DNA of 64,000 bases from Devosia chinhatensis (lineage in GTDB: Bacteria; Pseudomonadota; Alphaproteobacteria; Rhizobiales; Devosiaceae). Of this stretch, positions 47,634-57,165 are shown piece by piece. A model generated the notes under the pieces. That model was not told the origin of the DNA and ran no database searches. It was given only the letters and a program-made list of their open reading frames with translations. The position numbers and the translations under genes are program-made. The stretch is from contig NZ_JZEY01000054.1 of NCBI RefSeq assembly GCF_000969445.1, positions 1,550,001-1,614,000 of the forward strand, read 5' to 3'. Each line of letters begins with the position of its first letter. Position 1 is the first letter of the stretch.

Positions 47634-48488
47634 ATGAGACCCGCCGCAATGCCCGCATCCCGCAGCAAGCACCTGCTTCCCGGCTTTGGGCTGACCATGG
47701 GCGTCTCGCTGTTCTATGTGACACTGATCATTCTCCTGCCCATCGCGGCCATGCTGCTCAAGGTCGCCGGCATGGGCTGGGAAGAATTCTGGCGCATCAT
47801 TTCCTCGCGCCGTGCCGTTGCGGCCTACCAGATCACGTTCTCGTCCGCGCTCTACGCCACCATCCTCAATGGTGCGGTCGGATTGCTGCTGGCCTGGGTG
47901 CTGACGCGCTATCGCTTTCCGGGCCGGCGTGTCCTCGATGCCCTCGTCGACCTCCCCTTTGCCTTGCCCACTGCTGTTGCGGGCCTCGTGCTGGTTACCC
48001 TTTTTGCCGACAACGGCTGGTACGGCCAGCTGCTCGAACCCAGCGGCATCAAGGTCAATTATACCCAGCTCGGCATCGTCGCTGCCATGAGCTTCACCTC
48101 CATTCCCTTCGTGGTCCGCTCCGTCCAGCCGGTCCTCGAAGATCTCGATTTCGGCCTCGAAGCCGCGGCGCAGACGCTGGGCGCCAGCAATTGGCAGATT
48201 TTCACCCGCATCGTCTGGCCCACCATCATGCCCGCTTTCATCAGCGGCTGTGTTCTGTCCTTCGCCCGCTCCCTCGGCGAGTTCGGCGCCGTCGTCTTCA
48301 TTGCCGGCAATCTCCCCGGCGTCACCGAAATTGTCTCGCTGCTGATCTTCATCCGGCTCGACGAATACAATTACGAGGCCGCCGCGGCGCTCGCTTCCGT
48401 CCTTCTGGCCGTCGCGTTCCTGACTCTGCTTGCCACCAACGCCCTTGCCGCCTGGCAGACGCGCTATGTAGACCGGAGCGCTGCGTGA
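47634..48488 (+). CDS. cysT: Sulfate ABC transporter permease CysT
   Basis: A 284-residue permease with six membrane helices. The EAA cytoplasmic loop that docks the ATPase is EAAAQTLGASNWQIFTRIVW. Other family landmarks: LLAWVLTRYRFPGRRVLDAL, LPFALPTAVAGL and SLGEFGAVVFIAGNLPG. It pairs with CysW downstream. ATG 47634 is used; ATG 47649 is equally possible. Confidence 0.93.
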   Translation: MRPAAMPASRSKHLLPGFGLTMGVSLFYVTLIILLPIAAMLLKVAGMGWEEFWRIISSRRAVAAYQITFSSALYATILNGAVGLLLAWVLTRYRFPGRRVLDALVDLPFALPTAVAGLVLVTLFADNGWYGQLLEPSGIKVNYTQLGIVAAMSFTSIPFVVRSVQPVLEDLDFGLEAAAQTLGASNWQIFTRIVWPTIMPAFISGCVLSFARSLGEFGAVVFIAGNLPGVTEIVSLLIFIRLDEYNYEAAAALASVLLAVAFLTLLATNALAAWQTRYVDRSAA

Positions 48489-48546
48489 TGCGGCCATCAA
48501 TGTTCCTTCCCGCCCTTCCCACCAGCCTCCTCCAGAAGAGGACGCC

Positions 48547-49356
48547 ATGACCCCGCACCCCAGCTCTCCTGGCGCCAAAATGCTCGTGGCCCTGTCGTTC
48601 CTTCTTGCCGGGCTCATTCTGGTCGTGCCGCTCGTCCTCATCTTCTCCTTCGCCCTGCGCGAAGGGCTTGAGGTCTATGTTGCCAATATCGTCCACCCCA
48701 ATACCTTGCACGCCATCTGGCTCACGGTCCTGACCGCCCTCATCGTCGTTCCCATCAATATCGTGGTGGGTGCAGCTCTGGCCTGGCTTGTCACCCGCTT
48801 CCGGTTCCGTGGCCGACAGCTGCTCGTCAGCTTCATCGAGCTGCCAGCTGCCATGAGCCCCATCGTGGCCGGCGTGGTCTATCTTTTCCTCTACGGCGGC
48901 CAGGGGCTGCTCGGCCCAAGCCTGCAGGCGGCAGGCATCCAGATCATGTTCACTCCGCTGGCCATCGTGCTGGTCAGCCTCTTCGTCACCGCACCCTATG
49001 CCGCGCGCGAGCTGATCCCGCTGATGAGCCAGCAGGGCACCGAGGACGAGGAGGCCGCCCTCTCGCTCGGCGCCAATGGCTGGCAGATGTTCTTCCATGT
49101 CACCCTGCCGAACATCTCCTGGGCCCTGGTCTACGGCGCCGTGCTCACCAATGCCCGCGTCATGGGCGAATTCGGCGCCGTATCCGTTGTATCCGGCGCC
49201 ATTCGCGGCCAGACCAATACCCTGCCCCTCCAGATCAATCTCCTGTTCAACGATTTCAATGTCACCGGCGCCTTTGCCGCCGCCTCGACGCTCACCCTGA
49301 TCGCCGTGGTGACGCTGATCATCAAATCCGTGCTCGAAGCCCGCCGACACGCCTAG
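48547..49356 (+). CDS. cysW: Sulfate ABC transporter permease CysW
   Basis: A 269-residue permease, partner of CysT, with six membrane helices. The EAA loop is EEAALSLGANGWQMFFHVTL; other landmarks are WLVTRFRFRGRQLLVSFIEL, LPAAMSPIVAGV and RVMGEFGAVSVVSGAIRGQT. AGAGGA precedes the ATG. The expected next gene, the ATPase CysA, is absent: folP follows after 133 bp. Confidence 0.93.
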   Translation: MTPHPSSPGAKMLVALSFLLAGLILVVPLVLIFSFALREGLEVYVANIVHPNTLHAIWLTVLTALIVVPINIVVGAALAWLVTRFRFRGRQLLVSFIELPAAMSPIVAGVVYLFLYGGQGLLGPSLQAAGIQIMFTPLAIVLVSLFVTAPYAARELIPLMSQQGTEDEEAALSLGANGWQMFFHVTLPNISWALVYGAVLTNARVMGEFGAVSVVSGAIRGQTNTLPLQINLLFNDFNVTGAFAAASTLTLIAVVTLIIKSVLEARRHA

Positions 49357-49489
49357 TCCATTCCGGGCCAGTCTTGGGTCATCTCCGCAAAGGCGGCACG
49401 CCCTGTTTCTTCACTGCACCGGGGTAACCGCTTCCAAGCGAAAGGCGCGGTGTATAAATACGCCTTCTACGGGCCGGAACCCTCACCGC

Positions 49490-50347
49490 ATGCACAAGAC
49501 CCATTCGCTCGCCCTGCGCCATCGCCCGCCCCTCGTTCTCGGCCAGCGTCCGCTGGTCATGGGCATCCTCAATGTCACGCCGGACAGCTTCTCCGATGGC
49601 GGCCGCCACAACCATGTCGAAGCGGCCCTTGCCCATGCCCACATCATGCTCGACCAGGGCGCCGACGTCCTCGACATTGGCGGCGAAAGCACCCGTCCCG
49701 GGGCCGAGCCTGTCGGTGCCCAGGAAGAACTTGATCGGGTCATGCCGGTGATCGACGCCATTCGCGCCGCCGGAATCGCCGTGCCCATTTCCATCGACAC
49801 CATGAAGCCGCTGATTGCCGATCAGGCCCTCCAGGCCGGCGCGGACATCGTCAACGACGTCAATGGCCTCCAGGGTTCTCCCGAGATGGCCGCGATTGCG
49901 GCCTTCCATGACGCTCCGATCATCGCCATGCATTGGGACCGCGCCTGGACCGCAGCGACCGATCCCATCCCGGCCATGATCCGCTTTTTCACCGAGACGC
50001 TCGCCATTGCCAACCGTCACGGCATCGCCTCGAGCCAGATCGTGCTCGATCCGGGCTTCGGCTTCACCAAGACCTTGAATCAGAATTACAGCATTCTGCG
50101 GCAACTGCCCGATCTGACTCGCAATTTTCCCGACCAGGGCCTACTGATCGGCACGTCGCGCAAGTCGATGATCGGTCGCCTGCTCGGCAATGAAGCCAGC
50201 CAGCGCCTGCCCGGCACCCTGGCCACCACTGTTCAGGCCTATGAGCGCGGCGGCCACATCTTCCGCGTCCACGACGTGGCGGAAAACCGCGACGCGCTGC
50301 GTGTGGCGCAGGCCACGCTCTATGGCCCGCCCCAGTCCGAGGATTGA
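49490..50347 (+). CDS. folP: Dihydropteroate synthase
   Basis: FolP (285 residues) condenses 6-hydroxymethyl-dihydropterin diphosphate with p-aminobenzoate; it is the sulfonamide target. Motifs: MGILNVTPDSFSDGG, DIGGESTRPGAEPV, SIDTMKP, the catalytic Asp-Asn pair NDVNGLQG, and LIGTSRKSMIGRLLG. It heads a folP-folB-folK operon. Confidence 0.97.
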   Translation: MHKTHSLALRHRPPLVLGQRPLVMGILNVTPDSFSDGGRHNHVEAALAHAHIMLDQGADVLDIGGESTRPGAEPVGAQEELDRVMPVIDAIRAAGIAVPISIDTMKPLIADQALQAGADIVNDVNGLQGSPEMAAIAAFHDAPIIAMHWDRAWTAATDPIPAMIRFFTETLAIANRHGIASSQIVLDPGFGFTKTLNQNYSILRQLPDLTRNFPDQGLLIGTSRKSMIGRLLGNEASQRLPGTLATTVQAYERGGHIFRVHDVAENRDALRVAQATLYGPPQSED

Positions 50348-50353
50348 TCCGAC

Positions 50354-50737
50354 ATGACCACACCCTTTTCCGGCGATCGCATCATTCTCAACGATCTGGG
50401 CTTTTACGGCTATCACGGTCTCTTCAACGAAGAAGCGCGCCTCGGCCAGCGCTTTCTCATCGACCTGCAATGCGGGGTGGATCTGTCGAGCCCCGCCCAG
50501 ACCGACACTATCGGCGCCACCGTTTCGTATGCCGACATCTACGATGTTGTGAAATCGGCCTTCGAGACCAGGCGCATGCATCTGATCGAGGCCGTCGGAC
50601 AGAACATCGTCGACGCCCTCTTCACCGCCTTCTCCGACATCACCTGGGTCATCGTCCGTGTCCGCAAGCCCGAGGCGCCCATTGCCATGGTGCGCGGCGA
50701 GGCCGCCATTGAACTGCACCGCGTGAGGCCCCTCTGA
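50354..50737 (+). CDS. folB: Dihydroneopterin aldolase
   Basis: FolB (127 residues) converts dihydroneopterin to 6-hydroxymethyl-dihydropterin. Features: LNDLGFYGYHGLFNEEARLG with the family Tyr/His-Gly-Glu, VSYADIYDVVKSAFETRR and the catalytic Lys near VRVRKPEAPI. It lies 6 nt after folP, and its TGA overlaps the folK ATG by one base. Confidence 0.95.
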   Translation: MTTPFSGDRIILNDLGFYGYHGLFNEEARLGQRFLIDLQCGVDLSSPAQTDTIGATVSYADIYDVVKSAFETRRMHLIEAVGQNIVDALFTAFSDITWVIVRVRKPEAPIAMVRGEAAIELHRVRPL

Positions 50738-51168
50738 TGGCACAGGCCTGGCTCAGCCTCGGCGCCAATATTGGCGACCCCTCTGCCCAGCTGACCGAGG
50801 CCGTCCGCCGGCTCGACGCCAGCCACGAGATCACGGTCACCACCCGATCCGCCATTATCCGGACCAAGGCCTGGGGCAAGACAGATCAGCCAGACTTCGC
50901 CAACATGGCCATTGGCATTGACACGACGTTGTCGCCAATCGACCTTCTCCACGCCTGTCTCGACATCGAGCGCGACATGGGACGGGTGCGGCACGAAGTC
51001 TGGGGGCCGCGCCTGATCGACATCGACGTCATCGCCTATGAGCGGGTCGAAATGGACAGCGCCAAGCTGACCCTGCCGCATCGTTTCGCCCATGAACGGG
51101 ACTTCGTCCTCGCGCCGCTGCGCGAAATCGCGCCGGACGTCGCCGATTGGCTCGTTAGTCGGGTCTAG
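50737..51168 (+). CDS. folK: HPPK, 2-amino-4-hydroxy-6-hydroxymethyldihydropteridine pyrophosphokinase
   Basis: FolK (143 residues) transfers pyrophosphate from ATP to hydroxymethyl-dihydropterin, feeding FolP. Motifs: SLGANIGDPSAQLTEAVRRL, FANMAIGI, DMGRVRHEVWGPRLIDIDV, the paired metal-binding Asp residues, and TLPHRFAHERDFVLAPL. It is translationally coupled to folB. Confidence 0.96.
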   Translation: MAQAWLSLGANIGDPSAQLTEAVRRLDASHEITVTTRSAIIRTKAWGKTDQPDFANMAIGIDTTLSPIDLLHACLDIERDMGRVRHEVWGPRLIDIDVIAYERVEMDSAKLTLPHRFAHERDFVLAPLREIAPDVADWLVSRV

Positions 51169-51207
51169 GCGACACTCAACGCTAACAGTCTGCTAGCCAA
51201 TTGCGCG

Positions 51208-51984
51208 TCAACGCAAAGCCTCGACCACCTTTACGGCAACGTCGAATTCCGTGCGTCGCTTGGCGCGGCGCTCCATGGCCTCGTCGTCCTCGCCCCAGAG
51301 CCGGATCTGGTGATCCTCGTCGACATGCGCCGCCAGCCAGACATCGTCTGCGCTAAGCAGTTGATGCAAAAAGGCAATTGCCAGCAGTCCCGAACCGGTC
51401 AGACCGGTGATCGACACCAGCGCCGTCAGCATGTGCAGCCCCTGCCCCTCAAGCGCCGCATCGAGCTTCTCGAGCGTGCTATCAGGCTGTTTCTGATGGA
51501 TAATTCCGATCGTCGGCTGAAACGCCACATCGAAATGTCGGGCCAGCTTGACCAGCACGTCGTCCCAGACCGCCTCTTGAGTCTCGACCAATTCCTGAGG
51601 AGAATCAGCACGATAGAGCAGCAGATCACTGCTCGCGAACTTGCCGACTTCCGCGCGGAACGCCGGCGCCATCGCCTCGCCACTCTCCACGGCCGAATTG
51701 ATCAGCCGTACCATCGGCATGGTGGCCGGATCGACGAATTCGCCCTGCGCAGCCCATTCCTCGGCCATCGCCTGAGCAATGACAAGCGACTGGACTTCCA
51801 CGGGAATTTTGTGCCCGGGCGTGCGAACCTGTTTGCCGTCCAGGGTTACCGAGTAGCCATTCTCTCCCCGAGCCACATCGACGCTGCTATAAAAGCGCTT
51901 TGGCAATTCTACCTTGTTGAGGTGCTGCGCCCGCCCATAGCCATCGTCCATGTGCTTGTGGGCATCTTCAAGTTGATCGCGCAT
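51208..51984 (-). CDS. ATP12-type F1-ATPase assembly chaperone
   Basis: A 258-residue ATP12 family protein, the alphaproteobacterial relative of the mitochondrial chaperone that binds F1 alpha subunit during assembly. Conserved features: PKRFYSSVDVARGENGYSVTLDGKQVRTP, AEEWAAQGEFVDPATMPMVRL, DLLLYRADSPQELVETQEAVW and the late SGLLAIAFL. It is the last gene of the rarA-crcB-rlu-HAD-atp12 group, 2 nt after the HAD gene. Confidence 0.93.
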   Translation of the reverse strand: MRDQLEDAHKHMDDGYGRAQHLNKVELPKRFYSSVDVARGENGYSVTLDGKQVRTPGHKIPVEVQSLVIAQAMAEEWAAQGEFVDPATMPMVRLINSAVESGEAMAPAFRAEVGKFASSDLLLYRADSPQELVETQEAVWDDVLVKLARHFDVAFQPTIGIIHQKQPDSTLEKLDAALEGQGLHMLTALVSITGLTGSGLLAIAFLHQLLSADDVWLAAHVDEDHQIRLWGEDDEAMERRAKRRTEFDVAVKVVEALR

Positions 51985-51986
51985 CG

Positions 51987-52652
51987 TCAGGTCTCCAGAA
52001 CGCGGTCGATTGCTGCCGGCAAGGCCGCATAATCGTCCACCAGCAGGTCAGCACCAGCCTCGACGAGCTCGTCGGCATGGTGATAACCCCATGTAACGCC
52101 TATGGTCTTCGTCCCGGCGGCCTTGCCCATTTTCATGTCGAACGTTGTGTCGCCGATGATGACTGTGCTCTGCTTTTCAGCCCCGGTCTCATCCATCGCC
52201 CGCAACATCATGCCCGGATGCGGCTTGGACGGGTTGTGGTCGGGTGTCTGGAGCGTCGAAAAATGCTCAGCAATGTCATGCAATTGGATCAATCTGTGCA
52301 CGCCGTGTAGGCCCTTGCCGGTGGCAATACCCAGCAGCGTGTCCGCTCGCGCCCGCAACAGGTCCAGTGCCTCCCGGGCCCCGGGGAACAGACCCTCCCG
52401 CCCCTCTGCGGACACCAGCGACGCCCGGTAATGCCGGCGATAGTCCTCGGCCAGCCTTTCGGCCAGTTCGTTGTCGTCCGACCCCAACAGATGCAGCATG
52501 GCCTGCGGCAGGCTCAGCCCGATCACCCGCCGCGATTGCGCCGGTGTCGGCGGTTCCAGCCCTGCGCCGACAAAGGTTGTCGTCATATGCTCGGTGATCA
52601 GGGCAGCCGTATCGATCAGCGTCCCGTCCATGTCGAACATGACAAGCTTCAC
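51987..52652 (-). CDS. HAD-superfamily hydrolase (phosphoglycolate phosphatase-like)
   Basis: A 221-residue HAD phosphatase. Motif I is VMFDMDGTLIDTAALI, motif II is LLGIATGKG, motif III includes the Lys in NPSKPHPGMML, and motif IV is VIIGDTTFDMKMGKAAG. A helical C1 cap lies between motifs I and II. The substrate is unknown. The GTG start overlaps the stop of the pseudouridine synthase (GTGA). Confidence 0.9.
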   Translation of the reverse strand: MKLVMFDMDGTLIDTAALITEHMTTTFVGAGLEPPTPAQSRRVIGLSLPQAMLHLLGSDDNELAERLAEDYRRHYRASLVSAEGREGLFPGAREALDLLRARADTLLGIATGKGLHGVHRLIQLHDIAEHFSTLQTPDHNPSKPHPGMMLRAMDETGAEKQSTVIIGDTTFDMKMGKAAGTKTIGVTWGYHHADELVEAGADLLVDDYAALPAAIDRVLET

Positions 52653-53638
52653 GCGCCGACCTCCGGATCGACATTCTGTGCATCGAACCGATCAGGATCA
52701 AAGCCGAGCGCCTCGAAGCTCTGCCGCATATGCGGCGGCAAAGGTGCTGAAATATCGATCTTTTTTCCGTTGCGCAGCGGCAGGGCGATGCGTCGTGCAT
52801 GCAGATGCAGCCCGTCTGCAAGCCCCGGTGCTTCCTGCCAGTTCTCAATGTTGAAATAGCGCGGATCGCCAATGATCGGCGTGCCGAGCTGGGCCATGTG
52901 CACACGCAGCTGATGGGTGCGTCCGGTCACAGGCTTCAGCGTCACCCAGGCAAACCGCCGGCTGGCGGTATCGGTGGTGGAATAATAGCTCGATGAGTGC
53001 ACGGCGCCCGGCGCGCCATTGCGCACCACAACCATCTGCTCTCCATCGGTCGTCTGCTGCTTGGCCAGAAAACAGGAAATCTCACCCTGGCGCGGACTTG
53101 GGTTACCGGCAACAACGGCCCAGTAAATCTTGCGCGCCGAGCGTGACCGGAACACCGAGCCGAAATGCTTGGCAGCTGCCGCAGTCTTGGCCACCACGAG
53201 GCAACCCGATGTATCGCGGTCCAGCCGATGCACGAGGCGCGGCGCTTCGCCCTGCTTGTTGGGCAGGTTCTTCAACAGCCCATCCATGTGCCGCAGCGTC
53301 CCGCTACCGCCCTGAACCGCCAAGCCATGCGGCTTGTTGAAGACGTAGAGATCATCGTCCTCGTAGAGGATGATATCCTTGAGAAACCGCACGTCGTCCT
53401 GGTTGACCCGAAACGCCCGTACCGTGTCCGGATCGTCGATCGGCGGAATACGCACGGTCTGACCTTCGCTCAGGCGGGTGCTGGTCTGCACCTTGGCCTT
53501 GTCGACCTTGACCTCGCCATTGCGGATCAACTTCTGCAGCCGAGCAAAGCCCAGTTGCGGGAAATGCTTCGAAAACCAGCGATCGAGCCGCATCCCCTCA
53601 TCGTCTTCGCTCACCTGTCGATGTTGAACGCCACTCAT
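52649..53638 (-). CDS. RluA-family pseudouridine synthase
   Basis: A 329-residue enzyme that isomerises uridine in RNA. An S4 RNA-binding domain at about residues 15-70 (RLDRWFSKHFPQLGFARLQKLI) is followed by the catalytic domain with HRLDRDTSGCLVVAKTA, catalytic Asp in LDRDTSG, and GRTHQLRVHMAQLGTPIIGD. This architecture fits RluC or RluD of 23S rRNA; which one cannot be fixed. The start overlaps the crcB stop (ATGA). Confidence 0.92.
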   Translation of the reverse strand: MSGVQHRQVSEDDEGMRLDRWFSKHFPQLGFARLQKLIRNGEVKVDKAKVQTSTRLSEGQTVRIPPIDDPDTVRAFRVNQDDVRFLKDIILYEDDDLYVFNKPHGLAVQGGSGTLRHMDGLLKNLPNKQGEAPRLVHRLDRDTSGCLVVAKTAAAAKHFGSVFRSRSARKIYWAVVAGNPSPRQGEISCFLAKQQTTDGEQMVVVRNGAPGAVHSSSYYSTTDTASRRFAWVTLKPVTGRTHQLRVHMAQLGTPIIGDPRYFNIENWQEAPGLADGLHLHARRIALPLRNGKKIDISAPLPPHMRQSFEALGFDPDRFDAQNVDPEVGA

Positions 53639-54018
53639 ACTGCACCGCCTCTGGTCACAAGAAGCCCGAGATATAGCCCCGCAAGGCAAACCACAACCGA
53701 CAAGACGACATAGAGCCCAGCCTGAAACACCTCGCCACGCTCGATCAGGACGATCGTATCCAGCGAAAAGGAGGAAAAGGTGGTAAAGCCCCCCAATATG
53801 CCGACCGCCAAGAAAAGCCGCGCCTGCTCCTGCCACGCTGGCAAAAAGCGCGAGAGAAGACCGATGACCACACCCATCAGCATGGCACCCAAGACATTGA
53901 CGAGCAGGATCGCCAGGGGAAAGGTTCCTTGCCACAAGCGGCCGATCAGCAGGGCAAGACCATGCCGGCTCATGGCGCCGATAGCGCCTCCCGCCCCGAC
54001 CAGCAGAAACGCCTGCAT
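53635..54018 (-). CDS. crcB: Fluoride channel CrcB/FluC
   Basis: A 127-residue, four-helix fluoride exporter that works as an antiparallel dimer. Conserved features: GAGGAIGAMSRH, the pore Asn in LVNVLGAM and GFTTFSSFSLDTI with the phenylalanine track. It lies between rarA (3 nt) and the pseudouridine synthase (overlap). No fluoride riboswitch is visible since the gene is internal to an operon. Confidence 0.95.
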   Translation of the reverse strand: MQAFLLVGAGGAIGAMSRHGLALLIGRLWQGTFPLAILLVNVLGAMLMGVVIGLLSRFLPAWQEQARLFLAVGILGGFTTFSSFSLDTIVLIERGEVFQAGLYVVLSVVVCLAGLYLGLLVTRGGAV

Positions 54019-54021
54019 GCC

Positions 54022-55344
54022 CTACTCCTCCGCATCTGCGGCCCTCTTGGCCGCCCGCAACCGCTCGAAATAGTCCATTCGCTTGCGCAGGTCGCGTTCG
54101 AAGCCGCGCTCAACGGGATTGTAGAAATCCTGCCGCCCGATCTTTTCGGGGAAATATTCCTGGCCCGAAAACGCTTCTGGCGTGTCGTGGTCATAGATAT
54201 AGCCCTCGCCGTAGCCCTGCCCCTTCATCATCTTTGTCGGCGCATTGAGGATGACCATGGGCGGCATGGGCGAACCGGTCGCCTTCGCGAGCGACATTGC
54301 GGCCTTGTAGGCCGTATAGACCGCGTTCGACTTGGGCGCTAGGGCAAGGTAGACCACCACCTGCGCCAGCGATAGCTCGCCTTCCGGCGTTCCCAGCATC
54401 TGGTAGGCATCACGCCCCGCGATTGCCAGTGGCAGGGCCTGTGGATCCGCCAGCCCGATGTCTTCGGAGGCCATCCGGATCAGGCGCCGCGCCAGGAAAA
54501 GCGGATCCTCGCCGGCATCCAGCATGCGGGCGAAGTAATACAGCGCCGCATCGGGATCGGAGCCGCGGATGGTCTTGTGCAGTGCCGATATAAGATTGTA
54601 GTGGCCCTCTTGAGCCTTGTCGTAGATGGGTGCACGCCGCTGCACCACGGTCAGCAGGCTGGTGGCATCGAGGGTTTCGCCCTCCCGCGTCGAGGCGAGG
54701 ATTTCCTCTACCAATCCCAGCAGCGCCCGCCCGTCACCATCAGCAAGGCCGAGCAACGTCCCTCGAGCAGTCTCGTCGAGCGGCAGGGTCGAACCGAGCA
54801 ACGTTTCCGCCCGCCCCAGCAGCTTTTCGAGCTCATCTCGCCCGAGCGACTGGAAGCGCAGGACCTGGCTGCGCGAGAGGAGTGCGGCGTTGAGTTCGAA
54901 GGACGGATTTTCAGTGGTCGCGCCGACCAGCACGACAGTGCCGTCCTCCATAACGGGCAGGAAGCTGTCCTGTTGCGCACGATTGAAGCGATGGATCTCG
55001 TCCACGAATAGCAGGGTACGATGGCCGGAAAGGCGCTCGAACCGAGCCTTCTCGAAAACCTTCTTGAGATCGGCGACGCCCGAAAAGATCGCCGAGATCT
55101 GCTCGAAGCGATAACCGATCTGGTCGGCGAGGAGCCGGGCGACCGTGGTCTTTCCAGTACCTGGCGGCCCCCAGAGGATCAGCGATCCCAATCGGCCGGA
55201 TGCCAGCATGCGTGTAAGCGTGCCCGCCGGCCCGAGCAGACTTTCCTGCCCGATGACCTCCGCGAGCGTCTGCGGCCGAAGTTGATCGGCGAGCGGGCGG
55301 GCCTTGTCGGTTTCTTGAGGGTCGGCGGCGAAGAGATCGGACAT
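54022..55344 (-). CDS. rarA: Replication-associated recombination ATPase RarA (MgsA)
   Basis: RarA (440 residues) is a clamp-loader-like AAA+ ATPase that acts at stalled forks and binds SSB. N-terminus: [21 protein letters not shown]; Walker [19 protein letters not shown]; Walker [17 protein letters not shown]; sensor 1 [12 protein letters not shown]. The C-terminal tetramerisation domain ends [14 protein letters not shown]. It heads the operon rarA-crcB-rlu-HAD-atp12, all within overlaps or gaps of at most 3 nt. Confidence 0.96.
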   Translation of the reverse strand: MSDLFAADPQETDKARPLADQLRPQTLAEVIGQESLLGPAGTLTRMLASGRLGSLILWGPPGTGKTTVARLLADQIGYRFEQISAIFSGVADLKKVFEKARFERLSGHRTLLFVDEIHRFNRAQQDSFLPVMEDGTVVLVGATTENPSFELNAALLSRSQVLRFQSLGRDELEKLLGRAETLLGSTLPLDETARGTLLGLADGDGRALLGLVEEILASTREGETLDATSLLTVVQRRAPIYDKAQEGHYNLISALHKTIRGSDPDAALYYFARMLDAGEDPLFLARRLIRMASEDIGLADPQALPLAIAGRDAYQMLGTPEGELSLAQVVVYLALAPKSNAVYTAYKAAMSLAKATGSPMPPMVILNAPTKMMKGQGYGEGYIYDHDTPEAFSGQEYFPEKIGRQDFYNPVERGFERDLRKRMDYFERLRAAKRAADAEE

Positions 55345-55448
55345 GGAAGGGTTCTAGCGCGAGAAAGGGGATGCGTCACCGCCTCCTGTGGCACTGGACA
55401 CCGGAACATGCCTCAGCCGCGAGGTTCCACGAGGCTGAAGGGTATATG

Positions 55449-56927
55449 TCAGCCACTAACGATGGAGCGGGTAACCCGGCCATTACGCTGCAGGATGATC
55501 TGCCAGGTGCGTGCCCGCTGGCTGGCGATTTCTGCGAAGCGCGAAGCCGTGCCGATTTCCGCATCGTTCAGGGCGAGGATGAGGTCATCCACACGCAGCC
55601 CCATGGCCTCGGCAGCCGAGCCCGGCTCGATGGCGGTGACGATGACGCCGCTTGCGTCATAAGGCAGGCCCTTGGCCTCGCTGAGCGCCGGATCGAGCTG
55701 GCGCACCGTCACACCGGCAAAACGGGTATTGCCCGAAATGCTCGCGACTGCCTCCGCTGCGGCCGACGGAACCGCTTCGAGAGGGAAGGAAATCGTCTCT
55801 GTGGCGCCACCCCGCAGCCGCTCGAGCTGTGCGGTTTGCCCGATAGGCCGCGTTGCCAGACGAAAATTGAAGGCGCTCGGATCATCGACCCGCAGCCCGT
55901 CCACCGAGAGAATGACATCACCCGACCGGAAGCCGGCGCGTTCCGCCGGGCCATCGGGCGCCACTTCGGTGATCATGGCGCCATGGGGGGCAGCCATTCC
56001 CATGCTGACCGCGATATCGGCGGTGACGGCCTGCATCTTCGCGCCGAACCAGGGCCGGACAATCTCGCCCCCGCTGACCCCGGCCTCCGCCACAAGCCGA
56101 GCCATGTTTGCGGGAATGGCAAAGCCGATTCCAACCGACCCGCCTGTCTGCGAGTAGATAGCGGTGTTGATGCCCACAAGGTTTCCCCGCATGTCGACCA
56201 GGGCACCGCCGGAATTGCCCGGATTGATGGCCGCATCCGTTTGGATAAAGAACTCGTAGTCCGACGCCTCGACACCTGTGCGCGCCAGAGCCGAAACGAT
56301 GCCGCTCGTTACCGTCTGCCCCACCCCGAAGGGGTTGCCGATAGCCAGCACCAGATCTCCCACCAGCAGATCGTCGCTATTGGCAAAGGTGATGGCAGGG
56401 AAATCCGTGCCATTCGCATCGCGTACGCGCAGAACGGCAAGATCGGTCTGCTGGTCCTCCACCACGAGGTCGACGGCAAATTCCCGACCGTCATTGAGAG
56501 CGATGCGGATATCGGTGGCGCCGTTGATGACATGGCTATTGGTGAGGATCACACCGCCGGCATCGACGATGACGCCAGAGCCCAGCGAACGGGACTCGCG
56601 CGGCCGTGTCTGGAATTGATCGCCGAAGAACCGAGAGAAGAACGGATCGTTGGCAAAAGGTGACGCGGACCGCTGTTCGATGCGGGTGGCGTAGACGTTG
56701 ACCACCGATGGCGAGACTGCCTGCACCACCGGAGCAAAGCTCAACTGCACCTGTTGCTGCGCCTCAGGCACCACACGTGTCTCCGCGACGACCATCTCAG
56801 TGGCGGCTGTCCGGGGCCCACTTTCCGCCTGTGGCGCAGGAGTGGTCCAGGGCCCGAGTGCAAGGGTTCCTCCGACAGCAATTACCGCGAGAGTGGAAGT
56901 TGAAAATACCAGCGTTCGCAACGACAT
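55449..56927 (-). CDS. Deg/HtrA-family periplasmic serine protease
   Basis: A 492-residue protease of the DegP/DegQ type. An N-terminal membrane anchor or signal covers about residues 5-25. The trypsin-like domain at about 60-270 has an intact triad: His132 in LTNSHVI, Asp162 in QTDLAVLRV and Ser239 in NPGNSGGAL. Two PDZ domains follow at about 275-375 and 400-490 (GVIVTAIEPGSAAEAMGLRV). It should degrade or refold misfolded periplasmic proteins. Confidence 0.94.
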   Translation of the reverse strand: MSLRTLVFSTSTLAVIAVGGTLALGPWTTPAPQAESGPRTAATEMVVAETRVVPEAQQQVQLSFAPVVQAVSPSVVNVYATRIEQRSASPFANDPFFSRFFGDQFQTRPRESRSLGSGVIVDAGGVILTNSHVINGATDIRIALNDGREFAVDLVVEDQQTDLAVLRVRDANGTDFPAITFANSDDLLVGDLVLAIGNPFGVGQTVTSGIVSALARTGVEASDYEFFIQTDAAINPGNSGGALVDMRGNLVGINTAIYSQTGGSVGIGFAIPANMARLVAEAGVSGGEIVRPWFGAKMQAVTADIAVSMGMAAPHGAMITEVAPDGPAERAGFRSGDVILSVDGLRVDDPSAFNFRLATRPIGQTAQLERLRGGATETISFPLEAVPSAAAEAVASISGNTRFAGVTVRQLDPALSEAKGLPYDASGVIVTAIEPGSAAEAMGLRVDDLILALNDAEIGTASRFAEIASQRARTWQIILQRNGRVTRSIVSG

Positions 56928-56994
56928 GGTGAAACCTTCGGACTCAATCTCTCAGCCGAAAAACCGCATTTCGACGCGATGAGCAAAACGCCCG

Positions 56995-57165
56995 GAATCT
57001 GTCATCAAAATGACGTTTCGGCATTGTTGGTATTGCAGCCAAATAAACGTTTGCGCGAGGGGGCGTGCAGCCCTATATGCAGCGCTCACTTTGGTGCGCA
57101 TAAGGGAGTGGAAACCCTGAGGCGCATTGACGTTTCCACCTTCTCTCCAGCCCCTGAAAGGCCTG
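56995..57165 (+). promoter_or_regulatory. Structured leader RNA of the ornithine decarboxylase gene (speF-motif-like)
   Basis: The 245-bp upstream region holds two mutually exclusive hairpins. One pairs TGCGC (57095-57099) with GCGCA (57122-57126) and AGGG (57103-57106) with CCCT (57115-57118). The other pairs GTGGAAAC (57108-57115) with GTTTCCAC (57132-57139), using the first hairpin's loop and descending arm. A speF RNA motif upstream of ornithine decarboxylase genes is known in alphaproteobacteria; I recall a similar layout but cannot align it here. Confidence 0.6.

Noticed and set aside
48488-48546. A short frame (about 20 codons) between cysT and cysW
   Set aside because: It has no ribosome-binding site and no conserved feature; it is probably only the gap.
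57010-57120. A 36-codon leader peptide before the decarboxylase
   Set aside because: There is no Shine-Dalgarno sequence, and the frame lies within the structured RNA; kept only as a note under the leader finding.
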